Shown here piece after piece: positions 36,280 through 44,462 of a stretch of 64,000 nucleotides of DNA. Each line of letters starts with the position of its first letter. Within the stretch, counting starts at the first letter, position 1. The DNA lies in NCBI GenBank assembly GCA_031963005.1, contig JASSUL010000007.1, positions 1-64,000 of the forward strand. The letters run 5' to 3'. A program made the translations under genes and the position numbers. The notes below the pieces were generated by a model, which made no database searches, had not been told where the DNA came from, and was given only the letters and a program-made list of their open reading frames with translations. This DNA comes from JASSUD01 sp031963005 (GTDB lineage Bacteria > Pseudomonadota > Gammaproteobacteria > Burkholderiales > Burkholderiaceae).

Positions 36280-38076
36280 TTAGCTCTGTGCGTGAGGGGG
36301 ATACAAGTATTGCTTCATAAAATCATCAGCTGCAGTACTCATGGTCTTTATTGCAGCGTCCCATTCCTCAATCTCTTTTTTATGCTTAGGGCTTTCATAT
36401 CCCCACATCATTTTTGCATCACGAAAATCATCTTTCACAGAAAGAAGAATAATATTATTTTCTTCATCTTTATTTAATAAAATGGATCGCCCTTTTTCTC
36501 TTTCATCTTTACAATAACGCGCAACTTTCTCATCACTTTCAAAAATTTCCTTAATAGCAAGATGCGTTTCAGGAATGACCATACTATTCTTAGTCACCTC
36601 TATGAGTTTCTCTAAAATAGATATTTTACTTTCTTTATCACTTTTATAATTAAAATAATATGACTGCATCGGATTAGAGTGGCCCATTGATACTCTCTCC
36701 ATCCCAGCCACAATATGACTACCAAAAAAACCAGATATATTTTTATGAATATATCCTGGACCCCCAATAATATATCCTGAATCAATCATAAATTTGGCAG
36801 GCTTATCTTTCTCATATTCAGAAATCATATTTTTTAATGCGATATTCACGCCCTCTTTTTTAATATCACTTCCCTCACCCAGGATATTTTTTGCTAAAGC
36901 AACTTTCTTATTGTGCGCATCTTTCTGCATCTTTTGGGTTCTTCGACCCCACCAACTACTAGAAGCAGCCTGAACCTCCATAGCATTTTGGCTAGTTTTA
37001 TAAAATATAATTCTTCTATCATCAAACCAGAATAATTCTTCATTAAAAAATTCTTGACTCACAGATAATAAAATATCGGCTTCTTCATTCTTTGTTAACA
37101 AAAGAATTCTTCCATCTTTCTGTTCATTATTTATATATCTCCAAATTTCCAATGGTTCTTTACCGGAGATATTTAAACGTCTTCTAGCGACATCGGCTAA
37201 TCCTTTTGGAATAGCTCGTCTATAATGGCTCAAATTCATTTTAGAATTAAATAATTCAAACCCATTACCCTCTATCTTTTCCGCAATATCATTGCCAAAC
37301 ACAGAATATATATATGCATTAATTTTTTCATTTGTGCGCAGGATCTTCTCTTCTTGAGAGGCTATTTTATGATTAGCACATTCTTTAGAAAAACCAGAAA
37401 TATAATCTCCACTAGAATAGCATTTAGGCATCACAACGGTATAGTCTGAAAATTCAGATACTTTTTTTTCATGAATAAATTCAATAAACTCGGCAACCTC
37501 TTCATTAATATTTTTATTTTTTTCAAATTTTATATTATCATTTTTAAGAAAACCAAAATATTGAATAACCTTTAATGCATTAAAAACAAATTTATTGATA
37601 CATAAATTTCCAGCACAAGCAATATTCGATGAAAATTTTTTCAAATCTTTTTTAATATTATATAAAATTCCATAAAAAAAATTATCTTTAAAATCATCCC
37701 TCACATTACGCTCATTAACATAATCATTATGTCCTATACATTCACTAATAGCTCCATCAGATTCACTTTTTACAGATGAATTTGATCGTATCGATTCTGA
37801 TGAATATACTCCACGAAATGACTCTCTACTATAAGCACTAAAATTACTTCCTATATTTTTTTCATATTCATTTTGCAAAGATATATGTGATTTTAATGAA
37901 CTTGATGGACTTCTTTCAAAAACCAACTCTACACTACTTCTTTTACTACTAGCTTTTAATCCTTTTATATTTTTAAGTATATGTTCACGACAATTAATTG
38001 CTTTTTTCTTAATCGCATTAAAATTAAATATATTTTTTCCTGAGCCACCTCCATCATCAATCTTAAATCCTGCCAT
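36280..38076 (-). CDS. Large hypothetical AT-rich protein with Ser-rich N-terminus
   Basis: The 598-residue product is not recognised. The ATG at 38076 is preceded by AGGG at good spacing; a GTG at 38088 is also in frame. Residues about 45-120 are Ser-rich (KASSKRSSVELVFERSPSSS). The rest is mixed and charged, with no clear signal or long membrane helix. Two segments look like diverged internal copies: GRILLLTKNEEADILLSVSQ and GRSILLNKDEENNIILLSVK, each followed by a Phe/Trp-rich stretch. This suggests a duplicated domain. The composition is much more AT-rich than priA next door. I infer a candidate effector. Confidence 0.65.
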   Translation of the reverse strand: MAGFKIDDGGGSGKNIFNFNAIKKKAINCREHILKNIKGLKASSKRSSVELVFERSPSSSLKSHISLQNEYEKNIGSNFSAYSRESFRGVYSSESIRSNSSVKSESDGAISECIGHNDYVNERNVRDDFKDNFFYGILYNIKKDLKKFSSNIACAGNLCINKFVFNALKVIQYFGFLKNDNIKFEKNKNINEEVAEFIEFIHEKKVSEFSDYTVVMPKCYSSGDYISGFSKECANHKIASQEEKILRTNEKINAYIYSVFGNDIAEKIEGNGFELFNSKMNLSHYRRAIPKGLADVARRRLNISGKEPLEIWRYINNEQKDGRILLLTKNEEADILLSVSQEFFNEELFWFDDRRIIFYKTSQNAMEVQAASSSWWGRRTQKMQKDAHNKKVALAKNILGEGSDIKKEGVNIALKNMISEYEKDKPAKFMIDSGYIIGGPGYIHKNISGFFGSHIVAGMERVSMGHSNPMQSYYFNYKSDKESKISILEKLIEVTKNSMVIPETHLAIKEIFESDEKVARYCKDEREKGRSILLNKDEENNIILLSVKDDFRDAKMMWGYESPKHKKEIEEWDAAIKTMSTAADDFMKQYLYPPHAQS

Positions 38077-38630
38077 AATATCCCTCACCCTTTAATATTT
38101 CATAATAATATCGCCATATAAAATCATAGATCTTAAAATTAAATATATAAATCACGTGATAGTTGAAGCAGGAACAACGAGATCTATATGGCGCTTGCAC
38201 TTCATAAAGCGTTGTTGCAGGCATCGATCCAGGGATGCCGAAAATTGCTGCACTCTTTATTTTGGCGATGGATGACGCACATTTATGCACAATGCGAAAA
38301 AGGGTCAAAGATTACGCAAGCAAATCGAAAAAATATCCTATATATTATTTTCTTTTCCAATTTGGTTTAAATTGTAGGTGCTATGTTAGGGTACACCTCT
38401 CAATTGGCATGCAAGGCACAGCTTGATCACGTTAAAAGAGGTAAAAAAGCTATCCACATATCTTGTGGATAACCCTGTTGAAAACTCGCTTGCATTCCCC
38501 GCAAAGGCACTCTGCATAAGACGGTTCTTAAAATGACTCGATTTTTATCAGAAGCGCTGTGGCTCGTAAAATGGCACTTGAAGCGGATGCTCCGCTGTGC
38601 TAGCACGCATTATTCTTCACTGACTGCTGT
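38077..38630. other. Intergenic region upstream of priA
   Basis: Short frames on both strands here resemble no protein I know. The only structured feature seen is the pair of DnaA-box-like sites at 38450-38472. Confidence 0.4.
38450..38472. promoter_or_regulatory. Two head-to-head DnaA-box-like sites
   Basis: CTATCCACA (38450-38458) and TGTGGATAA (38464-38472) are, respectively, an 8-of-9 and a perfect match to the DnaA box TTATCCACA, in opposite orientation with a 5-bp spacer. They lie 158 bp before priA. They may regulate priA or belong to a replication-linked region; a chance palindrome is possible. Confidence 0.45.
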
Positions 38631-40727
38631 ATGGCTGACTTGATTGTTGGAGTTGCACTCCATCACCCCCTACCCACTTTATTTGACTATCTATGCCCCC
38701 CAGATTGGCATCCCCAGATCGGACAGCTGGTGTGTGTGCCTTTTGGCAAACGCCAACTGGTGGGATTAATTGTCACCATCGCTTCAGAAAGCGCACTGCC
38801 TATCGAGCGTCTGCGGCCGATTACCAATTTGTGCTTAGCTTACCGCTGCTTACCGGCTTCTTGGCATGCTCTCGTTGCATTCGCCGCAAAATATTACCAA
38901 CGACCTATCGGCATGGTCGCACTGCCGGCCTTGCCTAAAAATATACGCCTTCCTGCACAATGGAAAAAACATCCTGAGCTGACTCCGTCTGAGCTATGTG
39001 CTCAAACCGCGATGGCTCCGTCCCCTCCCCTCACACACTGCTCCTCTGCCGCTGAAAAACAGACCAGCGCAATACGCGAAAAGCTCCCTCTACCGACGCT
39101 GAATGCGGAGCAAGCGGCTGCGCTCGATACGATTGTGCATGCAACCGGATTTATGCCGCTGGTATTACACGGAATCACGGGAAGCGGGAAAACTGAGGTC
39201 TATCTAAATGCACTCGCATATCGCCTAGAGCAAGAAAGCACTGCACAAGCGCTTGTGCTCGTTCCTGAAATTAATTTAACGCCTCAATTTGAAGCCCTCT
39301 TTCGTAATCGGTTTGCACACTGGCCTGCCTCGAGTATTGTGACTTTACATAGCGAGCTTGGCGAAGCCGAGCGCGCTCGGCACTGGCTTGCAGCGCATAA
39401 CGGCACAGCACGTATCGTGCTAGGCACGCGGCTCTCCATCTTAGCGTCGTTTTTGCACTTAGCTTTTATCATTGTCGATGAAGAACACGATGCCGCCTAT
39501 AAGCAGCAAGAGGGGGTACGGTATTCGGCTCGAGATTTAGCGCTTTGGCGAGCAAAGCAGTTAAATATTCCGATTGTTTTAGGGTCGGCCACCCCTTCCT
39601 TAGAAACATGGAGACATATTCAGCGCCAACGCTATACGCGTTTGGCGTTAACTCAGCGAGCGGTAGCCGATGCGGCGCTTCCTACGGTACGCCTTATTGA
39701 TATGCAAACCAAACGGCAGCCTGAGCAAAAAAATGTTTTTGAAGGACTCTCTTCGTCGTTATTAGCAGCGTTGCGTGATCGACTTGCTCGACAAGAACAG
39801 AGTCTTCTTTTTTTAAATCGCCGCGGTTATGCGCCAGTGCTAAGCTGTGAGGCATGTGGATGGATTGCAGGCTGCCCTCGCTGCGCCAGTGCACGGGTAC
39901 TCCATACGGCAGAACGCTGTATGCGCTGTCACCATTGCGGTGAAAAAACCCGTATTCCTCAAGCGTGTCCGGAATGCGGCAATGTGGATCTAGCACCACT
40001 GGGTCGCGGCACCCAGCGATTAGAAGATGTATTGGCACAGGCGTTGCCAGAAGCCCGTATTCTGCGTATCGATGCCGATAGCACTCGTAAAAAAGGCAGC
40101 GCGGCCCAGCTTTTTACGGCTATTGCCAATCACGAAATCGATATTGTGATTGGCACGCAAATGATCGCTAAAGGTCACGATTTCAAGCGTGTCACTTTAG
40201 TGGGGATCATCAATGCGGATGCTGCCCTGTTTTCTCATGATTTTCGAGCTAGTGAACGGCTGTTTGCGCAAATTATGCAAGCTAGCGGACGCGCAGGGCG
40301 TACTGGGCATGGCGAGGTTTTGATTCAAACCTGCTACCCTCAGCATCCCTTATATGTCGCGCTAAAACACCATGATTACGAAGGCTTTGCCAATAGCTTA
40401 CTGACAGAGCGCGCAGCAGCGCGGCTGCCTCCTTTTACGTATCAAGCCATGTTACGCGCCCAAGCGCGTACATTAGAAAAAGCGCTGGATTTTCTATCCT
40501 CCGCAGCCGAACTACTCACCACGCTCCCCGGTGCCGAGCACGTTACGCGTTATGACCCTATAGCGCTGAGCGTAAGTAAAGTCATGCATCAACATCGCGC
40601 GCAACTGCTGTTAGAAAGCGCTTCGCGCACCGCTTTGCAAGCCTTACTGACACGCTGGCAACCTTTGTTGCACTCCCTCAAAGGGGTATTGCATTGGTCT
40701 ATTGAAGTGGATCCTATTGAGTTTTAA
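38631..40727 (+). CDS. priA: Primosomal protein N' (replication restart helicase)
   Basis: PriA recognises stalled forks and reloads the replisome, with 3'-5' helicase activity. The 698-residue product has an N-terminal DNA-binding domain (FDYLCPPD, VPFGKRQLVGLIV), Walker A HGITGSGKTE, and Walker B VDEEHDAAYKQQEG. LGSATPSLETW follows. The inserted zinc module has its Cys pairs in CEACGWIAGCPRC and CMRCHHCGEKTRIPQACPEC, and helicase motifs IGTQMIAKGHDF and QASGRAGRTGHGEVLIQT complete it. The length is normal. A family A repeat starts just after the stop. Confidence 0.97.
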   Translation: MADLIVGVALHHPLPTLFDYLCPPDWHPQIGQLVCVPFGKRQLVGLIVTIASESALPIERLRPITNLCLAYRCLPASWHALVAFAAKYYQRPIGMVALPALPKNIRLPAQWKKHPELTPSELCAQTAMAPSPPLTHCSSAAEKQTSAIREKLPLPTLNAEQAAALDTIVHATGFMPLVLHGITGSGKTEVYLNALAYRLEQESTAQALVLVPEINLTPQFEALFRNRFAHWPASSIVTLHSELGEAERARHWLAAHNGTARIVLGTRLSILASFLHLAFIIVDEEHDAAYKQQEGVRYSARDLALWRAKQLNIPIVLGSATPSLETWRHIQRQRYTRLALTQRAVADAALPTVRLIDMQTKRQPEQKNVFEGLSSSLLAALRDRLARQEQSLLFLNRRGYAPVLSCEACGWIAGCPRCASARVLHTAERCMRCHHCGEKTRIPQACPECGNVDLAPLGRGTQRLEDVLAQALPEARILRIDADSTRKKGSAAQLFTAIANHEIDIVIGTQMIAKGHDFKRVTLVGIINADAALFSHDFRASERLFAQIMQASGRAGRTGHGEVLIQTCYPQHPLYVALKHHDYEGFANSLLTERAAARLPPFTYQAMLRAQARTLEKALDFLSSAAELLTTLPGAEHVTRYDPIALSVSKVMHQHRAQLLLESASRTALQALLTRWQPLLHSLKGVLHWSIEVDPIEF

Positions 40728-40730
40728 GAC

Positions 40731-40848
40731 AGTATCTGTTCCCAATCTTCAAAAATGGGTTGTGTTGGGGTTTCGTATTTAATTCAATTTGTCACCCTAA
40801 CATTACGACCTTAATGGTGATTTCTGGAGATCGTGAACAGGTTTTAAC
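40731..40848. repeat. MITE-like element, family A, copy 2 (short form)
   Basis: GGGTTGTGTTGGGGTTTCGT and ACATTACGACCTTAATGGTG followed by TTTCTGGAGATCGTGAACAG match family A copy 1, but with a shorter centre (about 118 bp). Its right end overlaps the last 46 bases of the ada reading frame. Confidence 0.82.
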
Positions 40849-41942
40849 AAAGTCTGCGCTTCACGCTCTAGCAATGCACGCTTACGCTCGATGCCCCAAT
40901 GGTAGCCTGAGATATCGCCATCCCGACGCACTACACGGTGGCAGGGAATCGCCACAGCGATGGGATTCGCCCCGCAAGCTTGCGCGACGGCACGCATCGC
41001 TTTCGGAGCACCAATGCGCTTGGCGATGTCGGTATAGCTCACCGTAGTGCCTGGCGGAATTTCGCGCAATGCTTGCCAAACACGCTCTTGAAAAGCCGTG
41101 CCGCGTACATCCAGCGGCAAATCAAATCCCAGCGACGGCGCTTCGACAAAACCGATCACCTGAGCTACCAACTGCTCAAAAGCCTCATCTCCCCCGATCA
41201 ATTCCGCTTTTGGAAAACGATCTTGCAACGCTTGCACCAGTGCATTAGGGTCATCTCCCAGGAATAGGGCGCAAATACCTCGCGCACTCTGCCCTACTAA
41301 AATAGCGCCCAATGAGCACTGTCCTACTGCAAACCGTATTTGCGCATCGCGACCACCCGCACGATAATCCCGTGCGCGCATCCCTAATAATCGATCTGCT
41401 GTCTCGTAGAAACGGCTATTTGAATTAAAACCTGCGTTATAAATGGCCTGCGTGATCAACGTATTCGCATTGCTCAATTCCTGACGAAGCTTGCGCGCCC
41501 GATACGCTAAGGCATAGGCTTTGGGGGTTAGCCCTGTCTGCGCTTTGAAAATACGATGAAAGTGAAATGGACTCATCGCCATCTTAGCGGCCAATTCCTG
41601 CAAACTGGGTAATGTCTCTGATGCCTCGATTTGTTCGCATGCTTGCGTTACAAGTAAAGCATGCTGTACGGAAGCCGTCGTTTTATCGCCCATCGCGCGG
41701 CGGCTCGCCCGATAACCGGCCGCTTGCGCCGCTTGCGCAGAGTTAAAAAATTCGACATTTTCTCGTTTGGGCAAACGTGCTGCGGAGCTGGGTCTACCGT
41801 AAATGCCGGTAGTTTTTACTGCGTATACAAAATAGGCATCTGCCCGCGGGTCGCGGGCCTGAACGGCAGCCCAGCGTTGTATATCGCTGGCAAAATCGGT
41901 CCATGCTGAGGCTTCTTGGGTAAGTAAATCCGTCTGTGTCAT
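40803..41942 (-). CDS. ada: Ada-family O6-alkylguanine-DNA methyltransferase/AraC regulator lacking zinc cysteines
   Basis: Ada repairs alkylated DNA and, once methylated on its N-terminal zinc Cys, activates the adaptive response. The 379-residue product has the N-terminal Ada fold (YFVYAVKTTGIYGRPSSAAR), an AraC domain (MSPFHFHRIFKAQTGLTPKAY) and the methyltransferase domain with catalytic AIPCHRVVRRDG. All four zinc ligands of E. coli Ada are replaced: Cys38, 42, 69 and 72 correspond to Gly49, Ser53, Ser80 and Ala83. Phosphotriester sensing is probably lost while O6-guanine repair is kept. The last 15 codons and the stop lie in a family A repeat. I chose the ATG at 41942 (MTQ, GAGG upstream). 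Confidence 0.93.
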   Translation of the reverse strand: MTQTDLLTQEASAWTDFASDIQRWAAVQARDPRADAYFVYAVKTTGIYGRPSSAARLPKRENVEFFNSAQAAQAAGYRASRRAMGDKTTASVQHALLVTQACEQIEASETLPSLQELAAKMAMSPFHFHRIFKAQTGLTPKAYALAYRARKLRQELSNANTLITQAIYNAGFNSNSRFYETADRLLGMRARDYRAGGRDAQIRFAVGQCSLGAILVGQSARGICALFLGDDPNALVQALQDRFPKAELIGGDEAFEQLVAQVIGFVEAPSLGFDLPLDVRGTAFQERVWQALREIPPGTTVSYTDIAKRIGAPKAMRAVAQACGANPIAVAIPCHRVVRRDGDISGYHWGIERKRALLEREAQTLLKPVHDLQKSPLRS

Positions 41943-42035
41943 AGCAGCCTCAAGCACCATCAAAAGAAAGACTCTGCGCACATCGGCTTGATATAGACAT
42001 CAAAAGCAAGATTGTCATGAGCAGGAGCTCCGTTC

Positions 42036-42191
42036 TCAGAACCTGTTTAGTATCTTCCAAAAGTGGTTCCTATTTGGGGAAGCAGGAGCCCAGGAATCGG
42101 AACTGTACTTTTGTACAGTGAGGATCCCGAGCACCGCATCTTTATCCATACGCAAAGAGTGGCCCTTTTGGGAGAGAATAAACAGGTTCTC
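42036..42191. repeat. MITE-like element, family C, copy 1
   Basis: TCAGAACCTGTTTAGTATCT at the left and AGAATAAACAGGTTCT at the right are imperfect inverted repeats. The core has a small palindrome AACTGTACTTTTGTACAGT and GGATCCCGAGCACCGCAT, shared with copies at 44.1 and 62.2 kb. Its right end adjoins the ogt stop codon. Confidence 0.85.
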
Positions 42192-42738
42192 ACAATGCAG
42201 GGAACAATTGGGCTTGTGGCGCAGAGGCTTGAATAGGAATGGCGCTTTCATGTTCTAATAACCAACGTTTACGGTGTAATCCACCCGCATATCCTCGGAG
42301 TTCGCCATTACTAGCAATGACGCGATGGCACGGAACAATAATGGCGATCGGGTTGGACCCATTGGCTGCGCCAATGGCAATGGCCGCGCGGGGATTCAAA
42401 CCTAATTCGCTCGCTAACTGGCCATAACTTTTTGTCTGCCCAACGGGGATACGGCGCAGTGCCTGCCATACCTGACGTTGTAAAGGGGTTCCCTCCGTAG
42501 CAGTTATCACACGCTCTAGTGCCGCGAAATCCCCTTCGAAATACCGCTGTAATGCTGCGGCAATACCAGAAGGAGGCGATATATTTTCTAATACGTACGC
42601 GCCATAGTGTTGACGTAATAGTCGATGTAAACGGGCTTCATAATCGACAAAGTCCAAAGATCGAACTTGCTCTTTAGCATCGGTAACCAGCAATATCTCG
42701 CCCACTGGCGAGGGGAATACGCTCAAATAAAGTTGCAT
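42190..42738 (-). CDS. ogt: Methylated-DNA-protein-cysteine methyltransferase
   Basis: Ogt removes O6-alkyl groups from guanine by suicidal transfer to a Cys. The 182-residue product shows GTPLQRQVWQALRRIPVGQT, then IGAANGSNPIAIIVPCHRVI with the acceptor Cys, then LRGYAGGLHRKRWLLEHE. I chose the ATG at 42738 because AAAAAGGA precedes it. It lies between ada and alkB on the same strand, an adaptive-response cluster. The TGA stop directly adjoins the terminal repeat GAACCTGTT of family C. Confidence 0.95.
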   Translation of the reverse strand: MQLYLSVFPSPVGEILLVTDAKEQVRSLDFVDYEARLHRLLRQHYGAYVLENISPPSGIAAALQRYFEGDFAALERVITATEGTPLQRQVWQALRRIPVGQTKSYGQLASELGLNPRAAIAIGAANGSNPIAIIVPCHRVIASNGELRGYAGGLHRKRWLLEHESAIPIQASAPQAQLFPAL

Positions 42739-42810
42739 GATGTGTCCTTTTTGCTCAATAGGATAAGCGCATCGTTTTTTATAGAGCAAGCACAATGCGT
42801 CCTATATCCT

Positions 42811-42927
42811 TAGAGCCTGTTCATAATCTTTAAAAATCACCTTTGAGGTGGTAATCGTTGGGGTGCGTTTTTGGGTGATTTTGGAACCCCAACACAACCC
42901 ACTTTTGATGATTATGAACAGGTTCTT
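42811..42927. repeat. MITE-like element, family A, copy 3
   Basis: The termini TAGAGCCTGTTCATAATC and GATTATGAACAGGTTCT are near-perfect inverted repeats around ATCACCTTTGAGGTGGTAAT and GGAACCCCAACACAACCCAC. It is about 117 bp long, between ogt and alkB; the alkB stop adjoins its right end. Confidence 0.87.
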
Positions 42928-43576
42928 ACCCCGCTTTGCGGAAAGTGAGATTGATCCGCTGGCTCCCCAACAAGGGATGCGCAGGCCCCTTTAATGGCAT
43001 GATTCCATGGTAGCGCAGCCGATCTGCACCACCCCAGATCGCTACATCGCCATGGCAAAGGGGAATTTTTGCCGTTTTATCAGCGCGTTCTTGTCCGCCA
43101 AACAGAAATATCGCTGCCATCCCAAGCGATACAGAAACAATCGGTGCCGTAAAGTCGCGCTCGTTTTTGTCTTGGTGTAATGACAATCGAGTCCCAGGCA
43201 GATAGCGGTTAAGTAAACAGGCATCCGGTTTAAAATCATCGAAACCTGCGGTCTGTGCGGCCTCATGCGCTAGACGCGCGAATGCAGCAGGCATGCACGG
43301 CCAAGGCTGACCACTATCTGGGTCAGTAGAGGTATAGCGATACCCTTGTCGGCTGGCGGTCCAACCTAAATCACCACAATTCGTTAACGCGACAGAAGTG
43401 CTAAACCCATTGGGGATGACCATATGCCGAAAAGGCGCATGCTGCTCTAAAACTGCAATAGCAGGGAGCAAGGCATCGACAAAGGACAGTGCAAAACCAT
43501 ACAGTACAAAGGCATTGGGCCCTATGGCTTCACAAGCACCACTATGTCGATCGGCAAATAAATCGAGGTTGGTCAT
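42926..43576 (-). CDS. alkB: Alpha-ketoglutarate-dependent DNA dealkylase AlkB
   Basis: AlkB oxidatively removes methyl groups from 1-methyladenine and 3-methylcytosine, using Fe(II) and 2-oxoglutarate. The 216-residue product has NRYLPGTRLSLHQDKNERD (metal His and Asp), SVSLGMAAIFLFGG, the distal metal His in RLRYHGIMP, and the 2-oxoglutarate Arg residues in RINLTFRKAG. I chose the ATG at 43576 (MTNLDLF); the frame is open to 43633. It forms a same-strand cluster with ogt and ada, each separated by an inverted-repeat element. Confidence 0.95.
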   Translation of the reverse strand: MTNLDLFADRHSGACEAIGPNAFVLYGFALSFVDALLPAIAVLEQHAPFRHMVIPNGFSTSVALTNCGDLGWTASRQGYRYTSTDPDSGQPWPCMPAAFARLAHEAAQTAGFDDFKPDACLLNRYLPGTRLSLHQDKNERDFTAPIVSVSLGMAAIFLFGGQERADKTAKIPLCHGDVAIWGGADRLRYHGIMPLKGPAHPLLGSQRINLTFRKAG

Positions 43577-43928
43577 GAGGAATATCCGATTACGCGCGTT
43601 CTGACAAACAGCATTATGGCGATCACACCACACTTCGCTCTTTAACCACTATGTGACCTATGCTATGGATGCAGTGTAAAGCGTTTAGACTCCATGAGCA
43701 CTCCGCTTCTTGCGGTTAAATTCTGCATACATCGATGCAAACTCTCTATCTTTAAGTTGCCTTAAAAGCCTTGTTGATAATACATTTATATAAATACCGT
43801 ATGCAGGGCATCAAAAAGCACACATCTCATTTAAAATGTGCAATAACTGCTGATAGGACCTGTATTCATTTATAGTCGGTTCGATTTATCTTAAAGAAGA
43901 TTTTCTGAAAAGACCTTTCTTTGCCTTG

Positions 43929-44054
43929 TCAATACGCAAAATATTTACAGACCCTTCTTGGATTGTCTTCGTCTGATTTTAGAAATGCCTTATATGGTGG
44001 TGCTTTCATCGTTTTAAATGAAAGTAAAAACGCGTTTTTAAATGTTTTTTTCAT
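43929..44054 (-). CDS. Possible 41-residue protein
   Basis: The ATG at 44054 has AGAGGG about 7 bases upstream and opens a short basic frame (MKKTFKNAFLLSFKTMKAPP, ending CKYFAY). No family is recognised. It could be a small gene or part of a decayed toxin-antitoxin locus, since a minus-strand remnant follows downstream. Confidence 0.25.
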   Translation of the reverse strand: MKKTFKNAFLLSFKTMKAPPYKAFLKSDEDNPRRVCKYFAY

Positions 44055-44116
44055 GATTTACCCTCTGACAAACAGCCGCTAGTATTCGGGCCATGACAAC
44101 TTGTTCAAAGATTTTC

Positions 44117-44263
44117 TAAGAACCTGTTTAGTATTTTTCAAAAGGGTTCCTATTTGGGGGAGTAGGAGCACAGAGACCGGAACTGTATTTAAGTACAGTG
44201 AGGATCCCGAGCACCGCACGACCGCGAAGAGGGGCCCTTTTGGAAGATACTAAACAGGTTCTA
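44117..44263. repeat. MITE-like element, family C, copy 2
   Basis: TAAGAACCTGTTTAGTATTT and GGAAGATACTAAACAGGTTC are inverted repeats. The core GGAACTGTATTTAAGTACAG and GAGGATCCCGAGCACCGCA match copy 1. It is about 147 bp and non-coding. Confidence 0.87.
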
Positions 44264-44462
44264 CGGGCTTAAAGAGGCCTTGAACCCAAAGCGGTTTCAA
44301 AAACCCCTTTTTAGAAAATAGGAAAGAAGGAGCCTTCGCTGCACCCTACGTGCAGCTCGCTCCGAGCTACGCCATTGAACAGCTCGAAAGCTAGAGCGTT
44401 TAAGCGGGTTTTGAACAGGTTTTCAAGCCACTTGGAGAGGGAATTACCCTTAGGAGATCACT

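Larger units (their letters stand above)
43577..44462. other. Long non-coding stretch with gene debris
   Basis: The region holds a 41-codon minus-strand frame (43929-44054), a minus-strand remnant reading LLRQLKDREFASMYAEFN (around 43690-43780), and a family C repeat. The bases around 44280-44420 contain short inverted fragments (AAGCGGTTTCAAAAACC, AAGCGGGTTTTGAACAGG). I see no complete gene. LivK's ribosome binding site AGGAG is at its right end. Confidence 0.5.

Noticed and set aside
38063..38426. Overlapping short frames on both strands upstream of priA
   Set aside because: They overlap one another and neither resembles a known protein; one runs through a structured intergenic region.
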